Of a stretch of 37,328 nucleotides of DNA, positions 25,830 to 34,541 are shown one piece after another. Source of the DNA: Myroides indicus (GTDB taxonomy: Bacteria > Bacteroidota > Bacteroidia > Flavobacteriales > Flavobacteriaceae); the NCBI RefSeq assembly GCF_004364575.1, contig NZ_SOAG01000028.1:1-37328 (forward strand). Reading direction: 5' to 3'. The translations under genes were made by a program, and so were the position numbers. The notes under the pieces are model-generated. The model worked only from the letters and a program-made list of their open reading frames with translations. It did not search any database and was not told the origin of the DNA. Numbering within the stretch: the stretch's first letter is position 1; each line of letters opens with the position of its first letter.

Positions 25830-26849
25830 TTAATTGTAATTTTTTAGATTAGAAGGCAAGTGGCTATATTCTTTTTTTTGTTTAATAAAATATGCAATAA
25901 CAATTGATTTTACTTTATAATAGCGATTGGTTTTAATAGGATTTTTTTTATTGTTTTTTTTTGTAATTCGTTTGTAATAAGCAAAATGCGATTGGATGAT
26001 AGCTAAACAATGTTTGGGTTTTATCATTAGGATGAAACGGATGCCGGCGATCCCGTCTAAACATAAGCGAATAAAAATAATTCGAAATCTTTTTTTATCG
26101 GGTAGGTTTTTATGCATCATTAGTAGAGAATTTCTAAAATTGAGGTAAGTTTTCCACGGATTGTGATATTGTAATGTAGCACCTCCCACATGATATATCA
26201 CAGAAAAAGCACAGTATTTAACTTTTTTGCCTGTATTCTGTATTCTCCAGCATAAATCAATTTCTTCTTGATGTGCAAAAAAGTCTTCGTCAAATCCTTT
26301 TAATTTTTTGTAAACATCGTTCCGAATGAAAAAACACGCTCCTGAGGCCCAAAAAATATCAATAATATCTTCGTATTGATGTTGATCTTCTTCAATGGTA
26401 TCAAATATGCGCCCTCTGCAAAATGAAAAGCCGTATTTATCTATGAAACCGCCCGCAGCACCTGCATATTCAAAATGAGTAGGGCGGTTGTAATCTAGTA
26501 TTTTAGGTTGAATAACGGCTGTTTCAGGCTCGTTGTCAAAAATGTTTTGAATTGGATCTAACCAATTTTCAGTTACTTCTACGTCGGAGTTTACTAAAGC
26601 TAAATACGGCTCCTTGATATTTTTAAGCCCTTTGTTATAGCCTTTTGCAAAACCGTAATTTTCATTATTTTGAATAATTGTAACTTGTGGAAAATTTTCC
26701 TGTAGAAATAAGACTGAATCATCTGTAGAAGCATTATCAATAACGTAAATATTCGTGTTTGGTGAATATAAAATAATTGAAGGTAAAAATTTTTGAAGCA
26801 GACTTTTTCCATTCCAGTTAAGAATCGCGATAGCAAAAAGTTTATCCAT
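25830..26849 (-). CDS. Glycosyltransferase family 2
   Basis: The 339-residue protein (start at the ATG at 26849, MDKLFAIAILNWNGKSLLQK) has a GT-A fold. Visible are YVIDNASTDDSVLFLQENFP near 34-53, NENYGFAKGYNKGLK near 61-75, the metal-binding region in LVNSDVEVTENWLDP near 84-98, and the rhamnosyltransferase-like DEDFFAHQEEIDLCWR near 190-205. The C-terminus is basic and hydrophobic and may rest on the membrane. It probably adds a sugar to a lipid-linked glycan. It lies 11 bases after the HsdR-like gene and forms an operon with it. Confidence 0.92.
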   Translation of the reverse strand: MDKLFAIAILNWNGKSLLQKFLPSIILYSPNTNIYVIDNASTDDSVLFLQENFPQVTIIQNNENYGFAKGYNKGLKNIKEPYLALVNSDVEVTENWLDPIQNIFDNEPETAVIQPKILDYNRPTHFEYAGAAGGFIDKYGFSFCRGRIFDTIEEDQHQYEDIIDIFWASGACFFIRNDVYKKLKGFDEDFFAHQEEIDLCWRIQNTGKKVKYCAFSVIYHVGGATLQYHNPWKTYLNFRNSLLMMHKNLPDKKRFRIIFIRLCLDGIAGIRFILMIKPKHCLAIIQSHFAYYKRITKKNNKKNPIKTNRYYKVKSIVIAYFIKQKKEYSHLPSNLKNYN

Positions 26850-26860
26850 AATTTGATAAA

Positions 26861-27316
26861 TCAATTAGGTTGGGATAAATAATCAGGAAGTGATTTTAAA
26901 AATACATACTTGCCGTTTTGGTAATCCATCTGACAAAAGTAGTGATTCATTCCATTAGTTATATATAAATAATCTGCTCGGAGCTGAAAATTGTATTGAG
27001 CTATTTGATCAAACGTTTGTTGATTAATTTTTACAAGGGGAGCTTTGCATTCTACCAGAATAGATATATCACCATTAGGCTTATAAATGACAAGGTCATA
27101 TCTTTTGATTAATCCATTGATGATAAGTGATTTTTCTACACTTATTAATGATAAGGGATATTTTTTTAGATATATCAATTCGTGTAAAACATGTTGCCTT
27201 ACCCATTCCTCGGGAGTTAGTAATATAAACTTTTTACGGATGACGTCAAAAATAGATAATCTATTTTCACTATTTTTGAAACGAAATTCAAATGACGGGA
27301 AATTTAGTTTTTGCAT
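26861..27316 (-). CDS. HsdR N-terminal-type PD-(D/E)xK protein, stand-alone
   Basis: The 151-residue protein (start at the ATG at 27316, MQKLNFPSFEFRFKN) resembles the N-terminal nuclease domain of type I restriction subunit HsdR. The catalytic-type residues are D74 in RYDLVIY and E89-x-K91 in ILVECKAP. There is no helicase or translocase part, and no HsdM or HsdS gene nearby, so it is not a restriction system. Such short proteins next to holA are common in Bacteroidota; their role is unknown. A -7-type box lies 4 bases before the ATG, and the gene is divergent from holA with 57 bases between starts. Confidence 0.88.
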   Translation of the reverse strand: MQKLNFPSFEFRFKNSENRLSIFDVIRKKFILLTPEEWVRQHVLHELIYLKKYPLSLISVEKSLIINGLIKRYDLVIYKPNGDISILVECKAPLVKINQQTFDQIAQYNFQLRADYLYITNGMNHYFCQMDYQNGKYVFLKSLPDYLSQPN

Positions 27317-27320
27317 AAAG

Positions 27321-27328
27321 CAAATATA
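27321..27328 (-). promoter_or_regulatory. -7 promoter box of the HsdR-like gene
   Basis: On the minus strand this reads TATATTTG, matching TAnnTTTG, with 4 bases between it and the ATG. Transcription would start at or beside the start codon. Confidence 0.42.
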
Positions 27329-27373
27329 TTTTTTCTCAAACAATAGAACAATTTAAAAGTCAAAAAGAATATT

Positions 27374-28378
27374 TTGGATCATATAAAGGAAATAATAAAA
27401 AATATAAAATCGGGTCAGGTTGCCCCCATTTATTTTTTAATGGGAGACGAACCTTATTATATAGACAAAATAGCAGAATATATTGAAGAAAATGTGTTGA
27501 CAGAGGATGAAAAAAGTTTTAATCAAATGATATTGTATGGGAGAGATGTAACTATACAGGATATTGCTTCAAATGCTAAACGTTTTCCTTTAATGGCAGA
27601 GAAACAAGTTATTATTGTTAAAGAAGCTCAAGATTTAGCTCGAACAATTGATCAATTAGAAGAGTACGCCAATCAGTTTCAGCCTACTACTGTATTGGTA
27701 ATGTGCTACAAATACAAATCGCTGGATAAACGAAAAAAAATTTATAAAGCACTTGATAAAAATGGAGTTCTGTTTGAGAGTAAAAAGTTAAAAGATTACC
27801 AGGTAGAATCTTGGATTAGAAAGTTGATTGAATCCCAAAATTATACTATTGACGTTAAGGCTTCTGCAATGTTAGTAGAGTTTTTGGGTAATGATCTATC
27901 TAAAATAGCAAATGAAATAAACAAATTGATAATTATGCTCCCGAAAGGAAGTGCGATTACCGCGGATATAGTTGAAAAAAACATAGGTATTAGTAAGGAT
28001 TTTAATAATTTTGAGCTGATAAAGGCAATTGTTGATCGAAATCAGTTAGTCGCTTATAAAATAGTAGATTACTTCTCTCAAAATCCTAAAAATAATCCTG
28101 TAGTTTTAACAATGGGAATTATCTACTCTTATTTTTCAAAATTATTGCTTTACCATGGATTAAAAGATAAATCTCCTTCTAATGTTATGAAACAGCTAAG
28201 AATTAATCAGTATGCAGTTAAAGATTATGAAATAGGTTTCAAAAATTATCCTATGAAAAAAGTAAGTAAAATTATTGAACATTTAAAAATTATAGATTTA
28301 AAAAGCAAAGGAGTTGGAGCAGTAAATCTGCCTTTAAGTGATTTATTGAAAGAAATGTTGATTAAGGTATTTAATTAG
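27374..28378 (+). CDS. holA: DNA polymerase III delta subunit
   Basis: This clamp-loader subunit opens the beta sliding clamp during replication. The 334-residue protein starts at a TTG (M-D-H-I-K-E-I-I), which aligns with the usual N-terminus; no ATG is available. Family strings are GQVAPIYFLMGDEPYYIDKI (about 14-33), RFPLMAEKQVIIVKEAQDL and the later FLGNDLSKIANEINKL. The ATPase-like domain is followed by the helical collar domain with LKIIDLKSKG. The CAL67264-type gene follows after 16 bases. Confidence 0.95.
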   Translation: MDHIKEIIKNIKSGQVAPIYFLMGDEPYYIDKIAEYIEENVLTEDEKSFNQMILYGRDVTIQDIASNAKRFPLMAEKQVIIVKEAQDLARTIDQLEEYANQFQPTTVLVMCYKYKSLDKRKKIYKALDKNGVLFESKKLKDYQVESWIRKLIESQNYTIDVKASAMLVEFLGNDLSKIANEINKLIIMLPKGSAITADIVEKNIGISKDFNNFELIKAIVDRNQLVAYKIVDYFSQNPKNNPVVLTMGIIYSYFSKLLLYHGLKDKSPSNVMKQLRINQYAVKDYEIGFKNYPMKKVSKIIEHLKIIDLKSKGVGAVNLPLSDLLKEMLIKVFN

Positions 28379-28394
28379 AATTAGAGATAATGTT

Positions 28395-28583
28395 ATGGCT
28401 TATAGATTAGATAAAAATAAAATTTTAGGGTACGCAACGCTGATTATGATTTTAATGGGGATGATCCTTATAGCTTTGGGAGCATTTAAGTATTATGAAA
28501 TTGCCGGCTGGGGATTTACTGCAGTCGGTTTAGGTTTTTTTGCGATAGCATGGGTTTTTAACGCCTTAAAAGGAAGAGTTTGA
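28395..28583 (+). CDS. CAL67264-family small membrane protein
   Basis: This 62-residue protein has two TM helices (about 12-30 and 35-55) and the family ending AWVFNALKGRV. It matches a small membrane protein conserved in Flavobacteriia under the name CAL67264; its function is unknown. It is downstream of holA by 16 bases and is probably co-transcribed. Confidence 0.9.
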   Translation: MAYRLDKNKILGYATLIMILMGMILIALGAFKYYEIAGWGFTAVGLGFFAIAWVFNALKGRV

Positions 28584-28648
28584 AAAGCCTAATGAATACT
28601 TACACAAAGTTTTAATTACCATAATTTTAAAAATAGAAACAAGAGTTT

Positions 28649-28840
28649 TTAAATTCCAATATAATTTTCATATTCATTATCATAGCTTTCTATCTCCTCT
28701 GTTTGGTCTGAAAAGCTATTAGCAGGAAATTCGGCTTTACAAGTTGTACAGATATAAGAATCGATAGAAGGATCAAAATATTGATTTTTGTGGTTGTCAG
28801 GGCAATCGTATATCGGTGATTTTAAATAAGTATAGCTCAT
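28649..28840 (-). CDS. Small hypothetical protein with zinc-ribbon-like Cys pairs
   Basis: I start this at the ATG at 28840 (MSYTYLKSPIYDCPDNH), giving 63 residues; the longer frame upstream is AT-rich and non-coding in look. It has a C-P-D-N-H segment (about 13-17) and a C-T-T-C knuckle (about 31-34), followed by an acidic tail. This suggests one small metal site. I do not recognise the family. Confidence 0.7.
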   Translation of the reverse strand: MSYTYLKSPIYDCPDNHKNQYFDPSIDSYICTTCKAEFPANSFSDQTEEIESYDNEYENYIGI

Positions 28841-28962
28841 GATGTGAAAATTTAAATTCTTTACTAATTTACTAAGTAAAAAACTAATAACCAAGAAAAA
28901 ATAAATTTTATTAAGATATATTAATTAGTAAAAGCAGAAGTGTTTTTATCAGGTAGTAATAA

Positions 28963-28996
28963 AAAAATGCCCCTTTATACAAAAGGGCATTTTTTT
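28963..28996 (-). terminator. Terminator after the 70-residue protein gene
   Basis: AAATGCCC and GGGCATTT form the main stem, extended by a T/A stretch with one mismatch. On the minus strand it is followed by a T run, and it touches the stop codon of the gene at 28996-29208. Confidence 0.8.
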
Positions 28997-29208
28997 TAGA
29001 TAATTTCAAAATTGATCAAATCGTGATAAAGCCTTACTTGTCCATTCTTTAAAGTCACTAATAGCTTGTGGTTTTCAGACCAAATGGCAACATCTATTAA
29101 CTCGCCAATCTCCATGATTTTAGTAGCTCCATCATTAAACGTTAATAAAATATTTTTTTCTTTTACTTTTAACGTTATTTTGGATGCTAATTCTTTATTA
29201 AACTCCAT
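28996..29208 (-). CDS. Small hypothetical protein, DUF2442-like pattern
   Basis: The 70-residue protein has alternating beta strands (KITLKVKEKNILLTFNDGAT, then HKLLVTLKNGQVRLYHDLIN). The strand-turn-strand layout recalls small DUF2442-type proteins, but I cannot confirm it. It has no signal or TM segment and ends directly in a terminator. It is divergent from ettA. Confidence 0.7.
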   Translation of the reverse strand: MEFNKELASKITLKVKEKNILLTFNDGATKIMEIGELIDVAIWSENHKLLVTLKNGQVRLYHDLINFEII

Positions 29209-29339
29209 AAGAAAAAAATTTTTATAGTAGTAAATATACTGATTTTTTCAAAAACAGAAATTGAGTTGTATTAAAAATAACAGATTTCTAAATAAGATTT
29301 ATACTGTATCTTTTGTTTTTTAAATCAATGAATAAACCT

Positions 29340-29347
29340 TATTTTTG
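29340..29347 (+). promoter_or_regulatory. Promoter of ettA
   Basis: TATTTTTG matches the -7 consensus, and TTTTG at 29311-29315 lies 24 bases upstream, slightly wide for a -33 element. The predicted leader is about 70 bases. Confidence 0.5.
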
Positions 29348-29422
29348 ACCGAGAAGTACTACACATTGATAATTTGTTTTACTTGCTGTAATTTATTTAA
29401 CGATTTCAATATATTATATTTT

Positions 29423-31111
29423 ATGTCAGACGATAAAAAAGTTATTTTTTCGATGTCAAAGGTGAGTAAAACATACTCATCAACAAACAAAACGGTTCTT
29501 AAAGATATTTATTTGAGTTTTTTTTATGGAGCCAAAATAGGTATTTTAGGATTAAACGGCTCTGGAAAGTCTTCTCTTTTAAAAATTATAGCAGGAGTAG
29601 ATAAAAATTATCAAGGGGATGTGGTCTTTGCACCCGGATATACGGTGGGATATTTGGAGCAAGAACCTGTGTTGGATGAAAGTAAAACGGTTATTGAAAT
29701 AGTAAAAGAAGGTGCATCGGAAATCGTTGCTATTTTAGATGAGTTTAATCAAATAAATGATATGTTTGGCTTGCCTGAAGTATATGAAGATGCAGATAAA
29801 ATGCAGAAATTAATGGATCGTCAGGCAGAACTACAAGATAAAATAGATGCTGCCGGAGGATGGGAACTAGAAACGAAGTTATCTATAGCAATGGATGCAT
29901 TACGCACACCAGAACCAGATACACCAATTAAAATCCTATCAGGAGGAGAACGCCGGAGAGTGGCACTTTGCAGACTGCTTTTGCAACAACCGGATGTATT
30001 ATTATTAGATGAACCAACCAACCATTTGGATGCTGAATCAGTACATTGGTTAGAACAACATTTACAACAATATAAGGGAACAGTTATCGCTGTAACGCAT
30101 GATCGCTATTTTTTAGATAATGTAGCAGGATGGATTTTAGAATTAGATAGAGGAGAAGGAATTCCTTGGAAAGGAAATTATTCGTCTTGGCTAGATCAAA
30201 AAGCTAAACGATTGGAACAAGAAGAAAAAACAGCCTCTAAACGCAGGAAAACATTAGAAAGAGAGTTGGAATGGGTAAGACAAGGAGCTAAAGGACGCCA
30301 AACCAAACAAAAAGCACGTTTAAACAACTACGATAAATTGTTGAACGAAGACCAGAAACAATTAGAGGAAAAATTAGAAATTTATATTCCAAATGGTCCT
30401 CGCTTGGGAACAAATGTTATTCAAGCAAAAAATGTAGCCAAAGCTTTTGGAGATAAATTATTATACGACAACTTGAACTTTACTTTACCGCAGGCAGGTA
30501 TAGTTGGAATTATAGGACCTAATGGTGCGGGAAAATCAACTATTTTTCGAATGATAATGGGAGAGCAAAAACCAGATTCAGGAGAGTTTTCAATAGGTGA
30601 TACCGTAAAAATTGCTTATGTAGATCAGTCGCACAGTAATATTGATCCTCAAAAGTCTATTTGGGAAAACTTTTGTGATGGGCAAGAACTGATTATGATG
30701 GGAGGAAGACAAGTAAACTCTAGAGCATATCTAAGTAGATTTAACTTTAGTGGGGCAGAGCAAAATAAAAAAGTGGAAACCCTTTCAGGAGGAGAAAGGA
30801 ATAGGTTGCATTTAGCAATGACTTTGAGAGAAGAAGGTAATGTATTATTGCTGGATGAGCCAACCAATGATTTGGATGTAAATACGTTACGTGCATTAGA
30901 AGAAGGATTAGAGAATTTTGCGGGCTGCGCAGTCGTTATTTCTCATGATCGCTGGTTTTTAGATAGAATATGTACGCATATTTTAGCATTTGAAGGTGAG
31001 TCTCAGGTTTATTTCTTTGAAGGTTCATTCTCGGAATATGAAGAAAATCGCAAAAAGCGTTTGGGTGATACTGTTCCTACAAGATTAAAGTATAAAAAAC
31101 TAATCCGATAG
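29423..31111 (+). CDS. ettA: Energy-dependent translational throttle ATPase EttA (ABC-F)
   Basis: This ABC-F ATPase binds the ribosomal E site and gates entry into elongation according to energy state. I start it at the ATG at 29423 (MSDDKKVIFSMSKVSKTYSS), giving 562 residues, the usual length. There are two ABC domains: GLNGSGKSS, LSGGERRRVA and LLLDEPTNHLD in the first, GPNGAGKST, LSGGERNRLH and LLLDEPTNDLD in the second. A charged interdomain linker lies between them (around residues 255-320). The C-terminus RLKYKKLIR is typical of EttA rather than other ABC-F members. A terminator follows. Confidence 0.96.
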   Translation: MSDDKKVIFSMSKVSKTYSSTNKTVLKDIYLSFFYGAKIGILGLNGSGKSSLLKIIAGVDKNYQGDVVFAPGYTVGYLEQEPVLDESKTVIEIVKEGASEIVAILDEFNQINDMFGLPEVYEDADKMQKLMDRQAELQDKIDAAGGWELETKLSIAMDALRTPEPDTPIKILSGGERRRVALCRLLLQQPDVLLLDEPTNHLDAESVHWLEQHLQQYKGTVIAVTHDRYFLDNVAGWILELDRGEGIPWKGNYSSWLDQKAKRLEQEEKTASKRRKTLERELEWVRQGAKGRQTKQKARLNNYDKLLNEDQKQLEEKLEIYIPNGPRLGTNVIQAKNVAKAFGDKLLYDNLNFTLPQAGIVGIIGPNGAGKSTIFRMIMGEQKPDSGEFSIGDTVKIAYVDQSHSNIDPQKSIWENFCDGQELIMMGGRQVNSRAYLSRFNFSGAEQNKKVETLSGGERNRLHLAMTLREEGNVLLLDEPTNDLDVNTLRALEEGLENFAGCAVVISHDRWFLDRICTHILAFEGESQVYFFEGSFSEYEENRKKRLGDTVPTRLKYKKLIR

Positions 31112-31127
31112 CTTGTTTTCATAATAT

Positions 31128-31162
31128 AAAAAAGATGTGCTATCTAACAGCACATCTTTTTT
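31128..31162 (+). terminator. ettA terminator
   Basis: AAAAAAGATGTGCT at 31128-31141 and AGCACATCTTTTTT at 31149-31162 form a perfect 14-base-pair stem with a seven-base loop and built-in T tail. Confidence 0.9.
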
Positions 31163-31177
31163 GTTTAAATCTTTTTT

Positions 31178-31721
31178 ATGGTAATTACACAAATCAGTAA
31201 AGCCAATATAAAACCGGATTATTGGAATGGTGGAAAAACATTCCAATACTTTATTTATCCTATAAGAGCTCAATATTCAGCTAAAGATTTTGATTTTAGA
31301 ATTAGTGTAGTGCAACTATAGAAAAAGAACCTTCAGTGTTTACAAGATTTGACGGTTATCAAAGTTTTTTGTTGATGCTGGATAATGATTTAGAAATACA
31401 GCGTAACGGAATAATTGAAAGATATCAAAAACATGAAATACTAAAATTCGATTCTTCGGATGACGTTGAGTCCTATTTCTTGGGGATGGATTTTAATCTT
31501 ATGATAAAAAAAGAGATCGAAAATGTTTCTCTTAAAATAGTAAAGGACAAGAAGCTTTTAATGCTAGTATTTTATGTGTATTTACTTTATTTCCTACCTT
31601 TTTAAAGGTAAACGATCAAGCTTTTACATTGGGTATTTCCGATTGTATTATAGTTAATAATATGAAGAAAGAAAAAGTAAATTTCCAAAATGATAAATTA
31701 GCAATTATAGGTATGTGGTAG
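31178..31721 (+). pseudogene. hutD (HutD/Ves family) pseudogene with two frameshifts
   Basis: Three frames join into one HutD-like protein of about 182 residues. Frame 1 (31178-31321) gives MVITQISKANIKPDYWNGGK and ends after FDFRIS with a TAG. The next frame resumes with ATIEKEPSVFTRFDGYQSF near 31312 and runs to about 31551, with DFNLM. The third frame, from about 31554, gives AFNASILCVFTLFPTFLKVN and LGISDCIIV, ending at TAG 31719-31721. The W-N-G-G, D-F-R-I-S and D-F-N-L-M motifs are family landmarks (from memory). HutD is linked to histidine use or cold response in other bacteria. No other hut gene is near. The frameshifts could be sequencing errors, but there are two. Confidence 0.8.
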
Positions 31722-31837
31722 CAAATATTTTAATGATTGATGAAAGAACTTGAACTTATGTAGCGCTAAATAATAATTTGTTTTATGAGTTTTAGAAAAT
31801 ATTTATGAGAAAAGTTTTCATATCTTAAATACTTATG

Positions 31838-31845
31838 TATTTTTG
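31838..31845 (+). promoter_or_regulatory. -7 promoter box of the secreted-protein gene
   Basis: TATTTTTG matches TAnnTTTG, 17 bases before the ATG at 31863. No -33 element is clear. Confidence 0.42.
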
Positions 31846-31862
31846 GGTAATTATATTGAAAT

Positions 31863-32612
31863 ATGAAAGTAGAAAAAACAATAATAATGGCAATCTTCTT
31901 CTTATTGCCTACATATATAATATTTTCTCAGTGTAAATATTATGATAAATTAATAGTTGGTGGTAATTTTAATAGCTCTGAATATATTGATCATTGTCCT
32001 ACGTTTAAGTTTTCTGTTGATGCTGGAAAATCTGATGTAGGGTATTATTATCTGGACAGACCTATGGATTTGGCTCCTTCAAATATAGACGAGATAAAAA
32101 GTAATTTAGAAGCTTTGTTGTCAGAAAAAATAGGTAAGGATTTTGTAGATAAATTAAGTTTTAAGTCTGTTGCTATTAGTTATTACGATAGTATATCTAA
32201 GTTTCATGCTCGTTATCCGGTAGTAGATATGTCAAAGTGTAAAACAAAATACTTTTTCTTTTATAACTTTGAACCAATTAAAGATGTAAAATATTGTGTT
32301 GGGATAGCTTTAGATGACTATCAGCAGATTATTTCTGAACTGCTTTTTCCGAAGGAAGAAGAAAAAAGAATACTCGATAGTGAATTAACAGTATGCAAAG
32401 TTATAGAAATAGCGAAAGAAGCAGGTCCATCTATAGAGCCGATCGAATCTGTTTCTTTTGAGTTTGATCCTAATAAAAAAGAGTTTTTCTGGGTAGTTAG
32501 GCAGCAAATAGTTAATCCGCAAAAAGGAGTTAATGAATACAATCAAATTTTAATAGAAGCACGTGATGCATCTCAGGTTGTAGCTTATAGACGAACTGTT
32601 TATATTAAATAA
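31863..32612 (+). CDS. Unrecognised secreted protein with PepSY-like C-terminal pattern
   Basis: The 249-residue protein has a signal peptide (MKVEKTIIMAIFFLLPTYII, cleavage probably near FSQ-C). It contains five cysteines after cleavage (CKYYDK, DHCPTF, MSKCKT, VKYCVG, ELTVCKV), so disulfides or one lipid anchor are possible. The end (SFEFDPNKKEFFWVVRQQIV, then ILIEARDASQVVAYRRTVYI) has the strand-strand-Asp-turn layout of a PepSY-type domain; this is a weak inference. It stands alone between the hutD pseudogene and pepP, with its own promoter box and terminator. Confidence 0.82.
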   Translation: MKVEKTIIMAIFFLLPTYIIFSQCKYYDKLIVGGNFNSSEYIDHCPTFKFSVDAGKSDVGYYYLDRPMDLAPSNIDEIKSNLEALLSEKIGKDFVDKLSFKSVAISYYDSISKFHARYPVVDMSKCKTKYFFFYNFEPIKDVKYCVGIALDDYQQIISELLFPKEEEKRILDSELTVCKVIEIAKEAGPSIEPIESVSFEFDPNKKEFFWVVRQQIVNPQKGVNEYNQILIEARDASQVVAYRRTVYIK

Positions 32613-32620
32613 GCTATAGA

Positions 32621-32648
32621 AAAAACCTGTTATTTAACAGGTTTTTTT
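32621..32648. terminator. Terminator between the secreted-protein gene and pepP
   Basis: AAAAACCTGTT and AACAGGTTTTT form an 11-base-pair stem with a four-base loop, followed by T on the plus strand. A-rich flanks make it usable for the minus-strand pepP transcript as well. Confidence 0.85.
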
Positions 32649-32678
32649 ATTTTCGAATCTTCTCTTAAGCTTCAATGT

Positions 32679-34457
32679 TTAAATAGCTTTCGTCTTTTCT
32701 CTAAGCCATTGGGCTTCTTCTGTTGTTAGTTTAGGAGCAACCGAATCATACACCCATTGGTTATAGTTATTTAACCAATTAATATGTATTGTATCAAGCA
32801 GAGATTTTTCAATCAGATCAGTCGCTATATAGCAAATCGTAAGTGTTTCAAAATCCATAAAATCACCAAATTGATTGGATGCTAAATTTTTTGCTAAGAC
32901 TAAATTTTCAATGCGTATTCCATGCTTTCCTTCTCTATATAATCCTGGCTCTATGGAAGTAATCATTCCAGGCTCTATTGCAATGTCTACATTAGTAGGA
33001 TTAAAAACATGAGGTCCCTCGTGAACATTTAAAAAGAATCCTACTCCGTGTCCGGTACCATGCCCGTAGTTACGTAATGTACCCCAAATCGGACGTCGGG
33101 TGATAGCGTCTATCTGATAACCTCGCGTTCCTTTTGTATATATAGCCATTGATCCTTCAATAGTTCCTTTAAGCACAATAGTATAATCTTCTTTTTCTTC
33201 TTGGGTAGGAGTTCCTAAAGTGATTACTCGGGTAATATCTGTAGTTCCGGTTTCATATTGCCCTCCTGAATCAACCAATAACAAACCTTTAGGTTCAAGT
33301 TTATAATTGCTGTGTTCTTCTGCTTTATAGTGAGGTAATGCACCATGATCTTTGTAGCCGGCAATTGTATCAAAGCTGATATCTTTAAAGTCAGGTTGTT
33401 CTGCTCTCAGCGTTTGTAGCTTGTCCGCAATGTTCATTTCTGTCAAATTGCCGGAAGTAACGTTTTCTTCTACCCACTTAAAAAATCGAGTCATTGCCAC
33501 TCCGTCATTAACCATTGCTTTCCGTTGATGATTTATTTCCGTTTCGTTTTTAACAGCTTTTAACAGTGTAGACGGATTGGTATCTTCTATAATCTTTACA
33601 CTTTTTGGAACTGTATCATAAATTGCATAACAAGTTCGTTTTGGATCTAGTAATATAATTTCTTTGTCAGACAATTGTCCGATAAGATTGCGAACGTTTT
33701 GATACTCTTTAACTTCTACTCCGTAACTGTTAAGTTCTTGAGAGGTCTCCGTGTCTAATTTTAAAGGATTGATGAATAATATTGCTTTTTGAGCAGTAAT
33801 ATACAGGAATCCAAGTGTAACCGGGTTGCATTTTACATCTGAACCTCTAAGGTTTAATATCCACGCTACATCGTCTAAAGATGACACTAAATGAGCAGTT
33901 GCTCTTTTTTGTTTAAGAACCAAACGAATGGCAGCTAACTTATCTTTGACAGACTGTCCTGTTGTAGTGATCGGTAAGGTATATGCTTTTTCGGTAGGTA
34001 ACGCCGGTCTGTTTTGCCAAATGTCATTTAACAAGTCAATATGTCCGTCAATTTTAAAATTTAACGGTAAAAGCGTATTGTTAATTGCATTAGCAACAGC
34101 TAGAGATGCCAGATTTCCGTCAAAAGCAACGACAGTTTCCGTATTGAACTTGTCAGCTAGCCAGTTTACATATTCTGGTGCATGTTGAATTTTTAATTTT
34201 ACTAACTCAAAACCTGTATTGGCAAGCTGTTCATTCGCCTGGACAAAATAACGTGAATCTGTCCATAATCCTGCAAAATCTTGTGTAATTACTAATGTTC
34301 CAGCTGATCCGGTAAAACCAGAAACCCATGCAATGCATTTATAAAAGTCCGGTAAATATTCATTAATATGAGGATCGGAAGAAGGAATAATATAAGCGTC
34401 AATTCCTTTTTCTTTCATAGAAGAACGAATTGAGGATAACTTTTCTTTATGTGTCAT
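32679..34457 (-). CDS. Aminopeptidase P (M24B), long form
   Basis: This metallopeptidase removes an N-terminal residue before proline. The 592-residue protein has two creatinase-like N-terminal domains (the first begins IRSSMKEKGIDAYIIPSSDP) and a C-terminal pita-bread M24 domain. Metal ligands are visible: two Asp in LLVDSGGQYETGTTDITRV, His in GTGHGVGFFLNVHEGPH, Glu in MITSIEPGLYREGKHG and Glu in IRIENLVLA. The three-domain length matches the eukaryote-like long aminopeptidase P found in Bacteroidota. No signal peptide is present. It is monocistronic. Confidence 0.94.
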   Translation of the reverse strand: MTHKEKLSSIRSSMKEKGIDAYIIPSSDPHINEYLPDFYKCIAWVSGFTGSAGTLVITQDFAGLWTDSRYFVQANEQLANTGFELVKLKIQHAPEYVNWLADKFNTETVVAFDGNLASLAVANAINNTLLPLNFKIDGHIDLLNDIWQNRPALPTEKAYTLPITTTGQSVKDKLAAIRLVLKQKRATAHLVSSLDDVAWILNLRGSDVKCNPVTLGFLYITAQKAILFINPLKLDTETSQELNSYGVEVKEYQNVRNLIGQLSDKEIILLDPKRTCYAIYDTVPKSVKIIEDTNPSTLLKAVKNETEINHQRKAMVNDGVAMTRFFKWVEENVTSGNLTEMNIADKLQTLRAEQPDFKDISFDTIAGYKDHGALPHYKAEEHSNYKLEPKGLLLVDSGGQYETGTTDITRVITLGTPTQEEKEDYTIVLKGTIEGSMAIYTKGTRGYQIDAITRRPIWGTLRNYGHGTGHGVGFFLNVHEGPHVFNPTNVDIAIEPGMITSIEPGLYREGKHGIRIENLVLAKNLASNQFGDFMDFETLTICYIATDLIEKSLLDTIHINWLNNYNQWVYDSVAPKLTTEEAQWLREKTKAI

Positions 34458-34541
34458 TGTATAAAAATTTTAGCTAAAGGTACAAAATGGATTCGTTTTT
34501 TTGAAAGTCTTTAAAGGAAAATTAGTAGGGACAAATTAAAA

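Noticed and set aside
26861..27316. Possible type I restriction system
   Set aside because: Only the HsdR N-terminal-type domain is present; there is no motor domain, HsdM or HsdS in the window.
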